This document shows, one piece after another, positions 23,701 through 33,518 of a stretch of 64,000 nucleotides of DNA. Within the stretch, counting starts at the first letter, position 1. Each line of letters opens with the position of its first letter. A program made the position numbers and the translations under genes. The notes below the pieces were generated by a model. It was not told where the DNA came from. It was given only the letters and a program-made list of their open reading frames with translations, and searched no databases. Origin of the DNA: Ephemerocybe angulata (Eukaryota > Basidiomycota > Agaricomycetes > Agaricales > Psathyrellaceae); assembly GCA_013368325.1 (NCBI GenBank), contig JAACJK010000058.1, positions 310,001 to 374,000 of the forward strand, given 5' to 3'.

Positions 23701-24307
23701 AATCTGCTGCTAGTTGGGTGAACCTGGCACACTATGCAATCAGTAAGACTCACGTCTAACTCCTCCATCCGCATCGCGTCCAACAGTATCCGCAGGAATT
23801 CGTGTGCGTCTTGCTGTGCAAAATCGAGATATTGATCGTACTTCTTCCCGAGCGTATGTAGAAGAGCTTTGGGGCTTAAAATGTCCTTCTGGCGTTTGGC
23901 CTGTGCATCCCAAGACTTGTACATAATACTCAGGAAGACGTCACCGATGGGCATAGTGTTGACCCAGGGCTTGTCGTAAGGACCTGAGAGGTTGTGGCCA
24001 TTGGTGAGCTGAGGAGATCTCTGGCCAGCCAGGAGCATAGCTGAGCGCTCTTGCACAGCCTGGGGGATGGGGGCGAAATGGACGAGATCGGATAGTAATT
24101 GAGTCGCAATGAGCTTGTTCCACCCTCAGCACGGTTGATCCGCAGACTTTACGATTTGAGACTCACTCCCTGGAGTACAGAGTTCATGAAGCACGTATTT
24201 CCATGATTAACCAGACCTGGAGGAAGGTACGCAGTCCGCTCCTGCTCCTCTAGCCGCCGCCGTTGATGATAGAGCTCCTGTGGGGTCGGGGGCTTTTGTT
24301 TCGCCAT
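20705..24307 (-). CDS. Ubiquitin-specific protease (UCH, peptidase C19)
   Basis: Predicted 1144-aa cysteine protease that removes ubiquitin from proteins. Four exons close in phase: 24307-24167, 24113-23754, 23703-21115 and 21049-20705. The Cys box is near residue 39 (GLVNHGNTCFMNSVLQ). The family QQDAHEFLRILLDAM follows in exon 2, and a zinc-finger-like CQKCKNVSQTYEDFNDIS lies in exon 3. The catalytic His box, HIGNM joined across intron 3 to LGGHYVAYTA, is in exons 3-4, preceded by VLVIHLKRFQ. Between the Cys and His boxes there is a roughly 550-residue Ser, Pro and Thr-rich insertion that appears disordered and splits the catalytic domain. This resembles fungal and animal USP16/USP45-type or USP36-like layouts, but I cannot name the ortholog. 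It is divergent from DCP1 across 492 nt. Confidence 0.9.
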
Positions 24308-24799
24308 CTCGGGCTACCTCCTCGTCGCGCCTGTGGGTCTAAGGTGACCAGATAAGAAGTCGCTGATACCAGGCAGTTGTAGGCAATAAACGAGTCAAGA
24401 ACAAGGTCTTCGCAAGGTATAACACAAGGAACAATGAATACGCAGTACCACCCCGGATATGATCAGAGCTCTTCGGAGCTTTAACTTCATAATCTCCGCC
24501 TTATCCGCCGACATGCCGTTCTGCCGAGGCTATTATAGCAGTGCATTTGCGGGGAGTTCTAGCTACGCACATAACTATATCTCTCTAATCCAACATACAA
24601 GTGTATATATAAGGAGCCCAATGGCACGCATTCCGACGCTAAAGCCTTCGATAAGGCAAGGTACTTGCCCTCCGTTTCCCCAGGTCGCATGTCTTGGCAA
24701 CAACAGAAACCGGCAATCTCCGAGGCACCACATTGGCAGCAAATCGTCCGTTCGCTCTTCTTCCACTTGTAACTTTATATCTCTCTTGCTCGCGCCACT
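24308..24799. promoter_or_regulatory. Divergent promoter region between the ubiquitin protease and DCP1
   Basis: Both start codons flank this 492-nt stretch, so it should hold both promoters. A TATATATAA run at about 24604-24612 followed by a CCAAT-containing segment is the only recognisable motif. It faces DCP1 but lies nearly 190 nt from its ATG. Confidence 0.5.
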
Positions 24800-26921
24800 A
24801 TGGGTCCACCACGACGAACTAACCCACCCAAGACACCAAATGGGCACCAAATCCAACAGATTCAGCAGCCAACGCCTGCTCCAGCGACACCACCGTTAGG
24901 CTTAGGGATGACGACCGAAGCGCGATACCAACACAACCTCAGAGTTGTACGGAGACGAGACCCGACCATTACATCGATATTCGATCAATTTGACCACGTC
25001 TGCGTATACACGACCGAGGATGGCAAATGGAAGAAGGCAGGCTACGAGGGGAGCATGTTTTTGTTCGAATCGTACGTCACCAACGAACTCGCGCGCTGTT
25101 TCTGGTGGCTGATGAGCCACACACAACGACAGAAATACCTACCCACCATACGGGATATACGTCCTGAACAGATCGGGAACCGCAGACTACATTCAACGTC
25201 TCTATCCTGAAGATACCATTAGCGTTAGCGGCACATTTTTAGCGATCAAAAGCTATCCCGAATTCACAGTCAAACGGACGGGTGCCATTCGAGCACAGCT
25301 GGGCGATGCGCCCTTTTCACAACCGTTCTCGGATATTTTCGCTATACCCAACGTCGAAGAGCTGCGGTCGGATACCAAGGGCAAGGCGTCTATCACTGGC
25401 TTGTGGAGACATGAGGCTGGCAATCGCGAATCTATGATGGACGTGCTGAAGCGCTTACATTCCCATGTCGTTCGGAACGAACCATACCCAGAAGTCTTCA
25501 GATATGGCCCTGGACACGCCCCGCCACCTCACCGTCTCCGCGCAGTCCCCAAATCATCCGACGCCCAAACTTCCGACAGCGATAATGGGGCACCATCCGA
25601 CGTTGATCGCCTCTTTGCGAAATTGCTCCCTAAACCGACACCCTCCGCCCCTTCAGAGTCACAAACACCGTCCAAGGCCCCCAATGCTGTTGACTCCTTG
25701 TTTGCAAAGCTCGGATCCAATGGTGCCACCAGCTCTGCACCTGCCACTCCGGCCCCTGGGCCCACAGGAATCTCCCTTCTGGACAGCATCTTTGCCTCCG
25801 CTGGCCCAAGCACCAAGGCGCAGCCTGTCCAGATCTACTCCCCCACGCCTTCCACTGAACAACAGGTTTTGAACCAGGACGTAATCACCACACTCCTTGG
25901 TTTACATCCTTCACGGACCCCCTCGGCTGCCTCGACAACTCGGTCCACCACCACCTCCAGGGACGGAGATAACGAGGAGGACAGCGAGTCTGACGGGGGT
26001 GGGTTCCTTGGGGTTCCCCGCCAAATCAAAGGCGACGTCACCCCACGCATCCCGATCAATGGCCGGAATTCCTTCCCAGCGCCCTCCGTCATTGAGGCTG
26101 CTTCGTCGGTCGCAACAGTGCGGCCCTCTCATTCGACAACCCCAGCGAAGCCACGCGCCAACCGTCCATTGGTTCCCTTCGAAGACGAGTCGGAGCTGTG
26201 GCCTTATACGCCAAACGGGAATGGTGATGGAGGATCCGACGATGCTGATATCGTTGAACTGGACTTCGCGGAGACCAGCTTGCTCAGCGACCCTGAGGGC
26301 TTCACGAGGCTGAAGTCGCAGGGTATCACGAGTGACAGCCCCGGGAAGAAAGTCCGTAGTAGGAATCGGAAATCGAAGAAGGAGAGGGATGCACAAGAAA
26401 GGACCGATATCGAGAACAGTTGGGATGTGCCGGAGTACATGACTAATCAACGCGTAGCTCACGAGCAGAGGCAGAAGATGTTGAACTCTCCCCCCGCCTC
26501 GCCCTCCCCACCTCCTTCGCCTGGTGTGATGCGTACACCACCCCCGGCGACCAATGGCCATGGAAAGCACGTTTCGATGGATGTGCAGACACCCACCATG
26601 GGTTCCAGGGTCCAAGGAGCCGGGCTGAATGGACGCGGGGTGCCAACTACTCCGAGTGGAAAAGGGAAGAAGGTGGTGAACGGCGGCGAAAGCGGAGTTG
26701 TAGACAAAGACTTGGTGGAGAGCAGCATGTTGGGGACCATTCAAGCACAATCTAGAGGCTTTGGGAAGTTGGAAAGGAATGCCTTTGTACGGGAGGTGTT
26801 GACACTCATTCATGTAAGATCATTCTTTCAGAACAATATTCGCGAGACTGACTTACTTGAACAGACTGACAAAGCCTTCGTCGACGAGCTGTATCTGCGA
26901 TACAACTCCGAGGTGGCTTGA
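24800..26921 (+). CDS. DCP1: mRNA decapping enzyme subunit Dcp1
   Basis: Predicted 669-aa activator of the Dcp2 decapping enzyme in cytoplasmic 5'-3' mRNA decay and P-bodies. Three exons close in phase: 24800-25071, 25133-26813 and 26865-26921. An EVH1-type fold comes first, with RYQHNLRVVRRRDPTITSI, the FDQFDHVCVYTTEDGKWKKA segment, and across intron 1 YGIYVLNRSGTADYIQRLYP. It is followed by IWAIPN-like FAIPNVEELRSDTKGKASI. A long low-complexity Ser, Pro and Thr region fills the middle (roughly residues 210-600). The C-terminus, LERNAFVREVLTLIH joined to TDKAFVDELYLRYNSEVA, resembles the short helical trimerisation region of Dcp1 proteins. It is much longer than yeast Dcp1 (231 aa) because of the disordered middle, which is common in basidiomycetes. 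The start is the first ATG upstream of the domain. Confidence 0.9.
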
Positions 26922-28305
26922 GTCCGCTCAACATCATCAACTACACGAAGAAGGCTTACCTTTCACCAATGCCAAGCCAACGCTGAACCACAATACACTA
27001 ACAGCAAGGCGTTAAACCGATTTATTTTATTATCACCTCTCACGACTTCTATCGACCGTTCCCCATCCTCAACCTGTATCAGTTTAACGGCATCGTCACG
27101 ATCAATGATTTCAAGAGCTTCGGCCCCCTGGTTCTCGGGTCTCTCAATGTATATTCACAAGCAATCTTCCGATTCTTTACGCATTTCTTCTACTCGTAGC
27201 TGGCTTGCTCTTCCGAACTTTGCACTCTTCATGTTTTAATCCATGCATACTGCGCCGAACCCTCATTCCTTTCTTTCCTGGGTTCGGATTTCTCCTTGCT
27301 TTACTTTGACACGATATCTTCCCTTTTTCTACTTCTCTTGATGTCCTCTCATCGTCTCTTTGCCTCTCTTTCTCTGTCTGTCATTTTGGCCTGACAACAG
27401 CACACCTGGGTGCGACCCATGTTTCGGTTGTTATCGTTCCGCACTGTATTATAGCAGCATGTTATCCATCCATCCTGTTTTCCTTTGGGTCCAACTTTAA
27501 CTATTCGTCCTACGCCCTATACACATCGGATCCTACATCGTCCTGTTCTTCCTACTCGTATCCTACCTTTCTTTCTCCTGCTTCTTGTTCCTCGTCGACT
27601 GTTTGCCATTTTCGTATCAACCTCTTTTGTTGCGAAACCCTTCCATACATTATCCCATCCTTTCTGCGATCTGGCTCACGTGTCTTTTCATGTTCTAGCG
27701 CTAGTGCTTTCGCCTGTCCCACTCCCATTTTCCTCTTTCCCTGCACCTTGTGTGCCGTCGTATTTTATTCCCAAGTGTATATGGCATGTATCCCTAGGTG
27801 TTGTCCCCTGGTCTATCCTCCCTCCTCCTCCTTCCCGCGTAACCTCTCAATCAGGTCTCTCTCCCTGACATATCAAAAGCCCCCACTGGCCTCTGGTATT
27901 TTACTGTGCTTGCGAATGCGCCTCTTCCCTGCTGTACGGGGACCAGTGCATTCGCATTAATAGAAACACTTCAAAAGAGGCACGGTCCTCTTAGAAACCT
28001 AGCCGAAATAGTGTGCTGACCTAGAAGATTGGCAACCCCCACCTGCGAATGGTACGAGGAGGAGCAGTACTAAACCGGGAATAGCTCCCGCGAAGCCGAG
28101 AGTTCCGTCCGGGCCGGGGCCACGCAGCAAGCCGAACGGCATTGCCGCGTTTCCTGTTTTCTACCTCGACCACCCTCCTCCTCGCTGTCCTTCGAATCAT
28201 GGTTACCAGACATTGAAACCAGAAGAAGATACACCAGATTCTCTGCCCATTGTCGGTGACCCCATCCCGAACAGATTTGCTGCCTCGGAGCAAATTGCAA
28301 GTGAT
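26922..28305. promoter_or_regulatory. Pyrimidine-rich upstream region of the mitochondrial carrier gene
   Basis: I see no supported gene in this 1.4-kb region. From about 27,240 to 27,880 the + strand is strongly C+T rich, with repeated CTTTCTT and TTCCTC runs. Such CT blocks are common just upstream of fungal genes. The first few hundred bases are probably the DCP1 3' UTR. The open frame at about 27485-27868 is a by-product of the pyrimidine bias. Confidence 0.4.
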
Positions 28306-29752
28306 ATGGCCATCGACTCGAGCAGCAAAGATGTCATAGCATTGGAGAACATCCCGGAGTCCCTTGCGACCCATCATAACATATGCGGCAATGGGCACAC
28401 GTTGAAGGCAAGAGAGGTGGATGTAGAGGAACCTGCGCCGTTTAGAGATGCGGCAAAGGAGATTGTCATTGGGAGTGTGAGTTTTCTACTGACTTGAGGC
28501 GTGGTCAGTTAACTCACTCATTGGATTCCCCGCGCAGCTTGCTGGAATGGTTTCCGAAGTGTTCGAATATCCGTTCGACCTCGCAAAGGTTCGCCTGCAG
28601 GCGCAGCTTCTCTCTCCCAATTCAGGCTCGACAGCGCCTAAATTCAGCGGGCCGTTAGACTGCTTAATGCAGACGTGGAAGCAAGAAGGCGTGGCGGGCA
28701 TGTACAGGGTTTGTCATTCGAGATATGTATGAGGATATAGCCTAACTAGAGAGTACAGGGTATGGCTGCACCCATAGCCGGTTCCATGGCGGTGACTGCT
28801 GCACTTTTCCTGTCATATTCGTCCTTCCAGAACTTATTCCGGAACTTTGGGCCAATCCGGAGCGACCCTAATGAGCCTCTACCATTTTCCCAACTCGGAA
28901 TATCTGCTGCAGGAGCCGGTGCTGTTGCCAGTTTTGTCCTGTGCGTAGCCGCGAACGGTATACTCTCCCAATGGCTAACCACCCCATAGAACCCCCATAG
29001 AGCTCGTCAAATGCAAAATGCAAGTCCAAATGATGAACTTCCCCCTCAACAAACCCCAATCTGTGCCTTCCGTTCCCGGACGGATACCGCACCGGTCACC
29101 CCCGCTCGCAGCCTGGCCGTCCAGTACGTCTGAACCCCGCACCTCAACACCGAAGTCGCCCCCCTCACGCGCCGGCTTTCACGACGCAGCAGCCTCCTAC
29201 AAAGTGAAAGCCCTCCCCGCGGGGCCTCCAGGCCCAATCGCCCTCATCCGATCCATCGTCGAGACGCACGGCTACCGCGGCTTATGGCTCGGCCACACAG
29301 GCACAATGTTCAGGGAGACGGGGGGTTGCGCTGCGTGGTTTATCGTCAAGGAGTACGTCGCAAAAGCGCTAGTGGAGCGGAGGATGGCGAAATACCCTGG
29401 GCGGGCAACCAAGAAGGACATGCAACCCTTGGCTTGGGAATCTGCGGTGTCGGGGGCAATGGCTGGGGCCGCCGGGGCACTCATCTTATACCCCGCCGAT
29501 ACGGTGAAGAGTGCGATTCAAACGGCGGATGAGATGAGGACACCTTCATTAGGTCGTGAGGGATCTGTGGCTGCTGGCGCTGCGAGGAAGCCGAAGGTTG
29601 GCGTTGGGTTCTGGGGTACGGCGATGAAGATGTATAAGGTGCATGGGGTGAAGGGCCTCTACGCAGGATGTGGAATGACGGTTGGGAGGGCTATACCGAG
29701 CAGCGGTATTATCTTTGTCGTTTATGACGGGTTGAATAATTGGTTCGCATAG
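28306..29752 (+). CDS. ORT1: Mitochondrial ornithine carrier (Ort1/Amc1 type)
   Basis: Member of the mitochondrial carrier family (SLC25) that most resembles fungal ornithine exporters linking mitochondrial ornithine synthesis to cytosolic arginine synthesis. Exons are 28306-28476, 28538-28708, 28759-28940 and 28990-29752. All three carrier signatures are present: YPFDLAKVRLQAQ, TPIELVKCKMQVQMM and YPADTVKSAIQT. Ornithine-carrier-like blocks are also present: GYRGLWLGHTGTMFRETGG and GVKGLYAGCGMTVGRAIPSS. The third repeat ends in IIFVVYDGLNNWFA. The loop between repeats 1 and 2 is long and Pro/Ser-rich. A 66-nt piece of it (29124-29189, GTACGT to CAG) could be a retained intron, since removal keeps the frame. 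The start used is the first in-frame ATG; an upstream exon cannot be excluded. Confidence 0.85.
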
Positions 29753-30039
29753 TAGAAAGGGTGGTAGAAACGCTCTTTAATTTATTTCATTCGTAGTGCT
29801 GTGTATACCTGTATAGATATCTAATCACCAAGTTCACTCAATACTTTCTTACTTCCCTTTCGATGTGCGTTAGCGCCAGCACCAGCAGAAGAATTTCCTG
29901 GGCTCCATGACGTCGCGGATAGACCGGTGACCCGGTTGGTGCATAACCCGAACTAGCCCCTATCTTCCCCACACCGGTGGTGAATGCATCCTGACTTCTG
30001 ATCCACCATCCACAACGCGCGTATACCGACATATGAGCC

Positions 30040-32769
30040 ATGCTTAGAAGTCGCAGAGCCTCTCGACTCGAGTATATCTCCCTCAGGCAGCTGAAGAATG
30101 GCCGAATACCAATTCAGAGCAAGCGGGACCTGCTCACCACGTCCTTCACCAAAGGACCGCTCGAACCACCTCTGCTTCCACACACACTTCCGGGGTTTTG
30201 GAAGGACGAAATATTGGAGAAATACGGCTCAAGGCCAGCTCTCATAGCGCGCAGTGAGGAGCCTCGGGCGCACGGTGGGCCGGTGTCGAAGAACCTGGGT
30301 GTGACGCGACATTTGGCTTGGGATTACGAAGAGTTCAATAGGCATATCGACGCTGTTGCGAGGGGCCTCCTGGGGATGGGTGTAAGGAAGGGTGACAGGG
30401 TTGGAGTAATTATGGGCAATACGAGGTATGTGGTCGTGCTGTTCAGTTTCGGTCTTGGTGGACTAAAGTGAAGTGTAGCGCATATGCGACGTTGCAATGG
30501 GCATGTGCCAGTATTGGCGCGATCTTGACGACTATAAACCCTGCATATCGACTTCAAGAGCTTGTGAGTGCCTATTATATTGGTGCAGATTATTTGTGCT
30601 GAAAATGATTCCAAAGGTGAATACTCTGAACCTCGTCCAGGTCAAGCACCTATTTGTCGTACCACGCATACGAAGCTCCGAATATGTGCGGATGATCTCA
30701 CAGACCTTCCCCGAGATGCGCAGTATGCAGCCAGGGGAGCTACAGCTTGAAGATCTGCCTGCTCTTCGGAATTTCGTGGTGGTTGACAATGCAGAGGAGG
30801 CCAAGGAGGATTTGGCAAAGCTTCATATCAAGAGCATGGTTGATTGGCGGGAGGTGCCCATCTGGAGAGAAGGGACAAGGGAGGCGAAGATGCAGAAGGA
30901 GATTGAGGAGGGATTGGATCCTGACGAGGTCATTAATTTGCAGTTTACGAGGTGAGGGTGCACTTCGACCGCGAAGGCCTTCCTGCTCACCTCACTCTGA
31001 TTGTAGTGGCACCACAGGACTTCCTAAGGCCGTTTCTGTGGGTTCCACAAAATTGAAAATGCGCATTGGTGCTCACTGATAGTGGGATAGCTAACACATA
31101 CTAATATCCTGAATAACGGCTACTTCATCGGCCGATGCATGAACCTAACCGACCAAGATATCGTTTGTACGTCTGCCGAAATTGACATTTTCCATCTACA
31201 ACGCCCCTGACGCTTTTTAGGCAACCCACCTCCCCTTTTCCACTGCTTTGATGAGTCGAGCCATTACCATGCCCTAAAGTCGTCCAACTTACCCCTGAGC
31301 ACGCCTTGTTCTAGGAAACCTCGCAGCCTGGACACACGGGTCCTGCATCGTCTACCCTTCAGCCATCTACAATCCGTCAGCAATTGTGGACGCCGTCACC
31401 CAGGAGAAGTGCACTGCCCTCCATGGCGTGCCCACCCATTTCCTCGGTGTCATGTCCGAGGTAGAGAAACGAAGGAAAGCTGGAGAGACTCTGGATTTCT
31501 CCAATCTCAGGTAGGCTTCCTGTATTGGGCATTTTGTACTAGTTATACTGATTGTGATGGTGGGTGGTGCTCTCCAGGACGGGCATAGCAGCGGGCACTT
31601 CAGTCCCTATTGACTTGATGAGGACACTGGTCTCCGACCTAAATCTGAAGGAATTAACGAATGCGTATGGAATGAGTGAGTCTGGTGGCTTCATGAATCA
31701 TACTTCCATACTTACGGCGTATACTTTCAGCCGAAACCAGGTAGCTGATATCGCCGTTGTCGGTACTGTATGTGCGAATCGCTGATAAGAACACCTTCAG
31801 CCCAGTATCTTTCCAGACCACCCCCGCCGACCCTTTAATCAAACGCGTTGAAACAGTTGGGAAAATCCATCCACACGTCACAGCCAAAGTTGTCAGCGAT
31901 AAAGGCGCCATCGTTCCGGTCAATACACCAGGAGAACTACATGTGTCAGGGTACCTCTTGCAGAAAGGGTGCGGTCCTTATTTCCTTGTCGTATTAAGTA
32001 TTAGCCAAGTCACTCAAAGCCATTGTTTCCTGGATATAGATACTGGGAAGACGAAGAGCACACAAATGCCGTTATGAAGAAAGATGAAACCGGGACACTT
32101 TGGATGCACACCGGTGATGAGGCTATTATGGACGAGGAGGGCTACGTAAGGAGTGCGTGCTTTGATCTTCTTACTGGTGAAGTTTTACTAACTCAAGGTT
32201 GGAATAGTCGTCGGTCGAGTGAAGGTGACAAACACGCTGAGCTTTTAATGTCGTCATCTTTTGCTAACTACATATGTTAGGACCTCATCATCCGGGGCGG
32301 CGAGGTGGGCGCTTAAAACTCACGTCATCGACTGGTATTGACCTTTACTTGCCTTCCCTTCAGAACCTCTTCCCGGTCCAGATCGAGAATATCTTAACAG
32401 AACATCCTGCAATACGGGAAGCTGCTGTAATCGCTGTGCCCGACCCTAAGTACGGAGAGACCGTCGGGGCGTGGATTGTACGTGAACCAGGTGCGCCGGT
32501 GCTGTCGAGGAAAGAAGTCAGAGAGTTGGTTCGAAAGAATATGAACCCGCAGGTGCGTATTGGCCCATATTTATGTGGTTTCAGCATGGGCTCATGAGGA
32601 CCGTTGGATCGTGCTTCTTCAGAATGCGCCGGCATGGGTGTGGTTTATTAACGAAGACGGTACCCCAGCTGAACTGCCCAAGACGGCGAGCGGAAAGGTG
32701 CAGAAACACATTTTGCGGATGTGGAGTAAGGTTTTGTGGGAGAACTCTATAGGGAAGGTGGATATCTAG
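30040..32769 (+). CDS. Acyl-CoA synthetase, ACSF2-like (AMP-binding enzyme)
   Basis: Predicted 639-aa adenylate-forming ligase that activates fatty (likely medium-chain) acids with CoA. The Arg-rich N-terminus MLRSRRASRLEYISLRQLK suggests mitochondrial import. Exons: 30040-30425, 30479-30563, 30617-30951, 31007-31037, 31091-31166, 31221-31250, 31303-31510, 31578-31675, 31731-31740, 31801-31968, 32040-32145, 32198-32224, 32281-32304, 32364-32552 and 32623-32769. Motifs: the ATP-binding TSGTTGLPKAVS, then PPPLFHCFGLVLGNLAAWTH (needs the AT-AC intron), AYGMTETSPVSFQTT (needs the 10-nt microexon), TGDEAIMDEEGYV, DLIIRGGENLFPVQIEN, and the C-terminal PKTASGKVQKHILR with the catalytic Lys. The phase closes over all 15 exons. 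The boundary giving GYVGIVVGRVK (exons 11-12) is one residue longer than the usual pattern and is the least certain. Confidence 0.88.
31251..31302 (+). other. Apparent U2-type AT-AC intron in the acyl-CoA synthetase gene
   Basis: This 52-nt intron begins ATGAGT and ends AC. It is the only removal that joins CF to the conserved GLVLGNL motif in frame. No usable GT donor lies nearby, and reading straight through breaks the frame. The donor looks like a normal GTGAGT with G changed to A at position +1. It lacks the ATATCC donor and TCCTTAAC branch of U12 introns. An alternative AT-AG use, with AG three nt earlier, keeps the frame but replaces the conserved Gly with Ala-Arg. Confidence 0.65.
31731..31740 (+). 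other. 10-nt microexon in the acyl-CoA synthetase gene
   Basis: A CTTTCAG acceptor, ten bases (CCGAAACCAG) and a GTAGCT donor lie between two ordinary introns (31676-31730 and 31741-31800). Inclusion gives YGMTETSPVSF, the exact core motif of this enzyme family. Skipping it, or using other sites, loses the catalytic-region Glu. Confidence 0.75.
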
Positions 32770-33219
32770 CTCCGCGCGGGGTCGAAATGGGTAGACGACG
32801 TAACAGACTCGCCTTCAAGCTTCAGGGCGTGAACTTCGTCCACAGTCAGCTTGTTTCTTCCTTAGCTTCTGATGATTTACTCATGGTATCTCGCTTCGTA
32901 GATTCTGTGATGCCGTTGTTGTACATTGAAAGCAATACAGTGATAGTACAAGAACCATTTCTAACACGGTGCAATATTAATAGGTAGAGGTATGCAATGC
33001 ATGATGGGTAAGGTGCCTGGGAACTTGGCGTGCGAAGGTCGAAGGGGGTGCAGGTTGAGTTGTGGTTTGGGACTCCGAGGACGGGGACTGCTCCGTCAGA
33101 TGCGACAGGCAGTCAACAATCTTTAAACAGGACCATTAGACTGTGAATGTTGAAAGCAGGTAAGAAACTAGAAGACGTACTGATGTGTTCATGAAGCGTC
33201 GCTGGGGTGGGGATGGCAT
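32770..33219. other. Convergent intergenic region
   Basis: This 450-nt spacer lies between the acyl-CoA synthetase and the pheromone-like gene and presumably holds both 3' UTRs. I see no gene in it. Confidence 0.45.
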
Positions 33220-33426
33220 TCATGCAATAGTGCAGTATCCGCCGCTTCCCTGGCCACTGCCGGTTCCCTCCTCATCGGCGGGAATGTTGGCAGAGACGTC
33301 TTTGGCGAAGACGACACAGTAGCCACCGCTGCCCTGTCCGCTCCCGGTGCCTTCATTGTCGGAGGGGATGTCAGCGGCGGGGGCCTTGGAGGCGGGAGAG
33401 AAGGAGATGATGGTGAAGGAGTCCAT
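33220..33426 (-). CDS. CaaX-ending pheromone-like precursor with tandem peptide repeat
   Basis: A 68-aa single-exon protein starting MDSFTIISFSPAS and ending YCTIA, a CaaX box with terminal Ala that predicts farnesylation. The size, the MDSF start, the acidic middle and the Gly-rich C-terminal peptide ending in CaaX match mating pheromone precursors of mushroom-forming fungi. Such precursors are farnesylated, carboxy-methylated and cut to a short lipopeptide that binds a Ste3-type receptor. The 12-residue unit GTGSGQGSGGYC occurs twice (residues 26-37 and 54-65), each after an acidic site (DNE or DEE). The first copy is followed by VVFAK, the second by TIA and the stop. The two copies differ at several third codon positions but not in amino acids, which implies selection on the peptide. 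No receptor gene is in the window. It could also be a non-mating pheromone-like gene, which are common outside the B locus. Confidence 0.75.
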   Translation of the reverse strand: MDSFTIISFSPASKAPAADIPSDNEGTGSGQGSGGYCVVFAKDVSANIPADEEGTGSGQGSGGYCTIA

Positions 33427-33510
33427 GTTGATTGAGGTAGAGAGGTGGTGTGGGAGGTAAGCTTAGAAGGGACTGTCTGAGCTGAGGAAGAAGAGTAGGT
33501 TTCCCCAGGT

Positions 33511-33518
33511 ATATATAC
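33511..33518 (-). promoter_or_regulatory. TATA box of the pheromone-like gene
   Basis: ATATATAC read on the + strand gives GTATATAT on the gene strand, about 85-90 nt upstream of the ATG, followed by a CT-rich leader. This fits a highly expressed small gene. I found no convincing ACAAAGGG pheromone response element; ACAAAAG near 33554 is only similar. Confidence 0.5.

Noticed and set aside
31251..31302. U12-type (minor spliceosome) intron
   Set aside because: The AT-AC ends suggest it, but the ATATCCTT donor and TCCTTAAC branch are absent, and the donor resembles a changed GTGAGT.
31676..31800. Loss of the conserved catalytic Glu in the acyl-CoA synthetase
   Set aside because: A simple junction seemed to remove the TE of the core motif, but a 10-nt microexon restores it exactly, so the enzyme is not judged defective.
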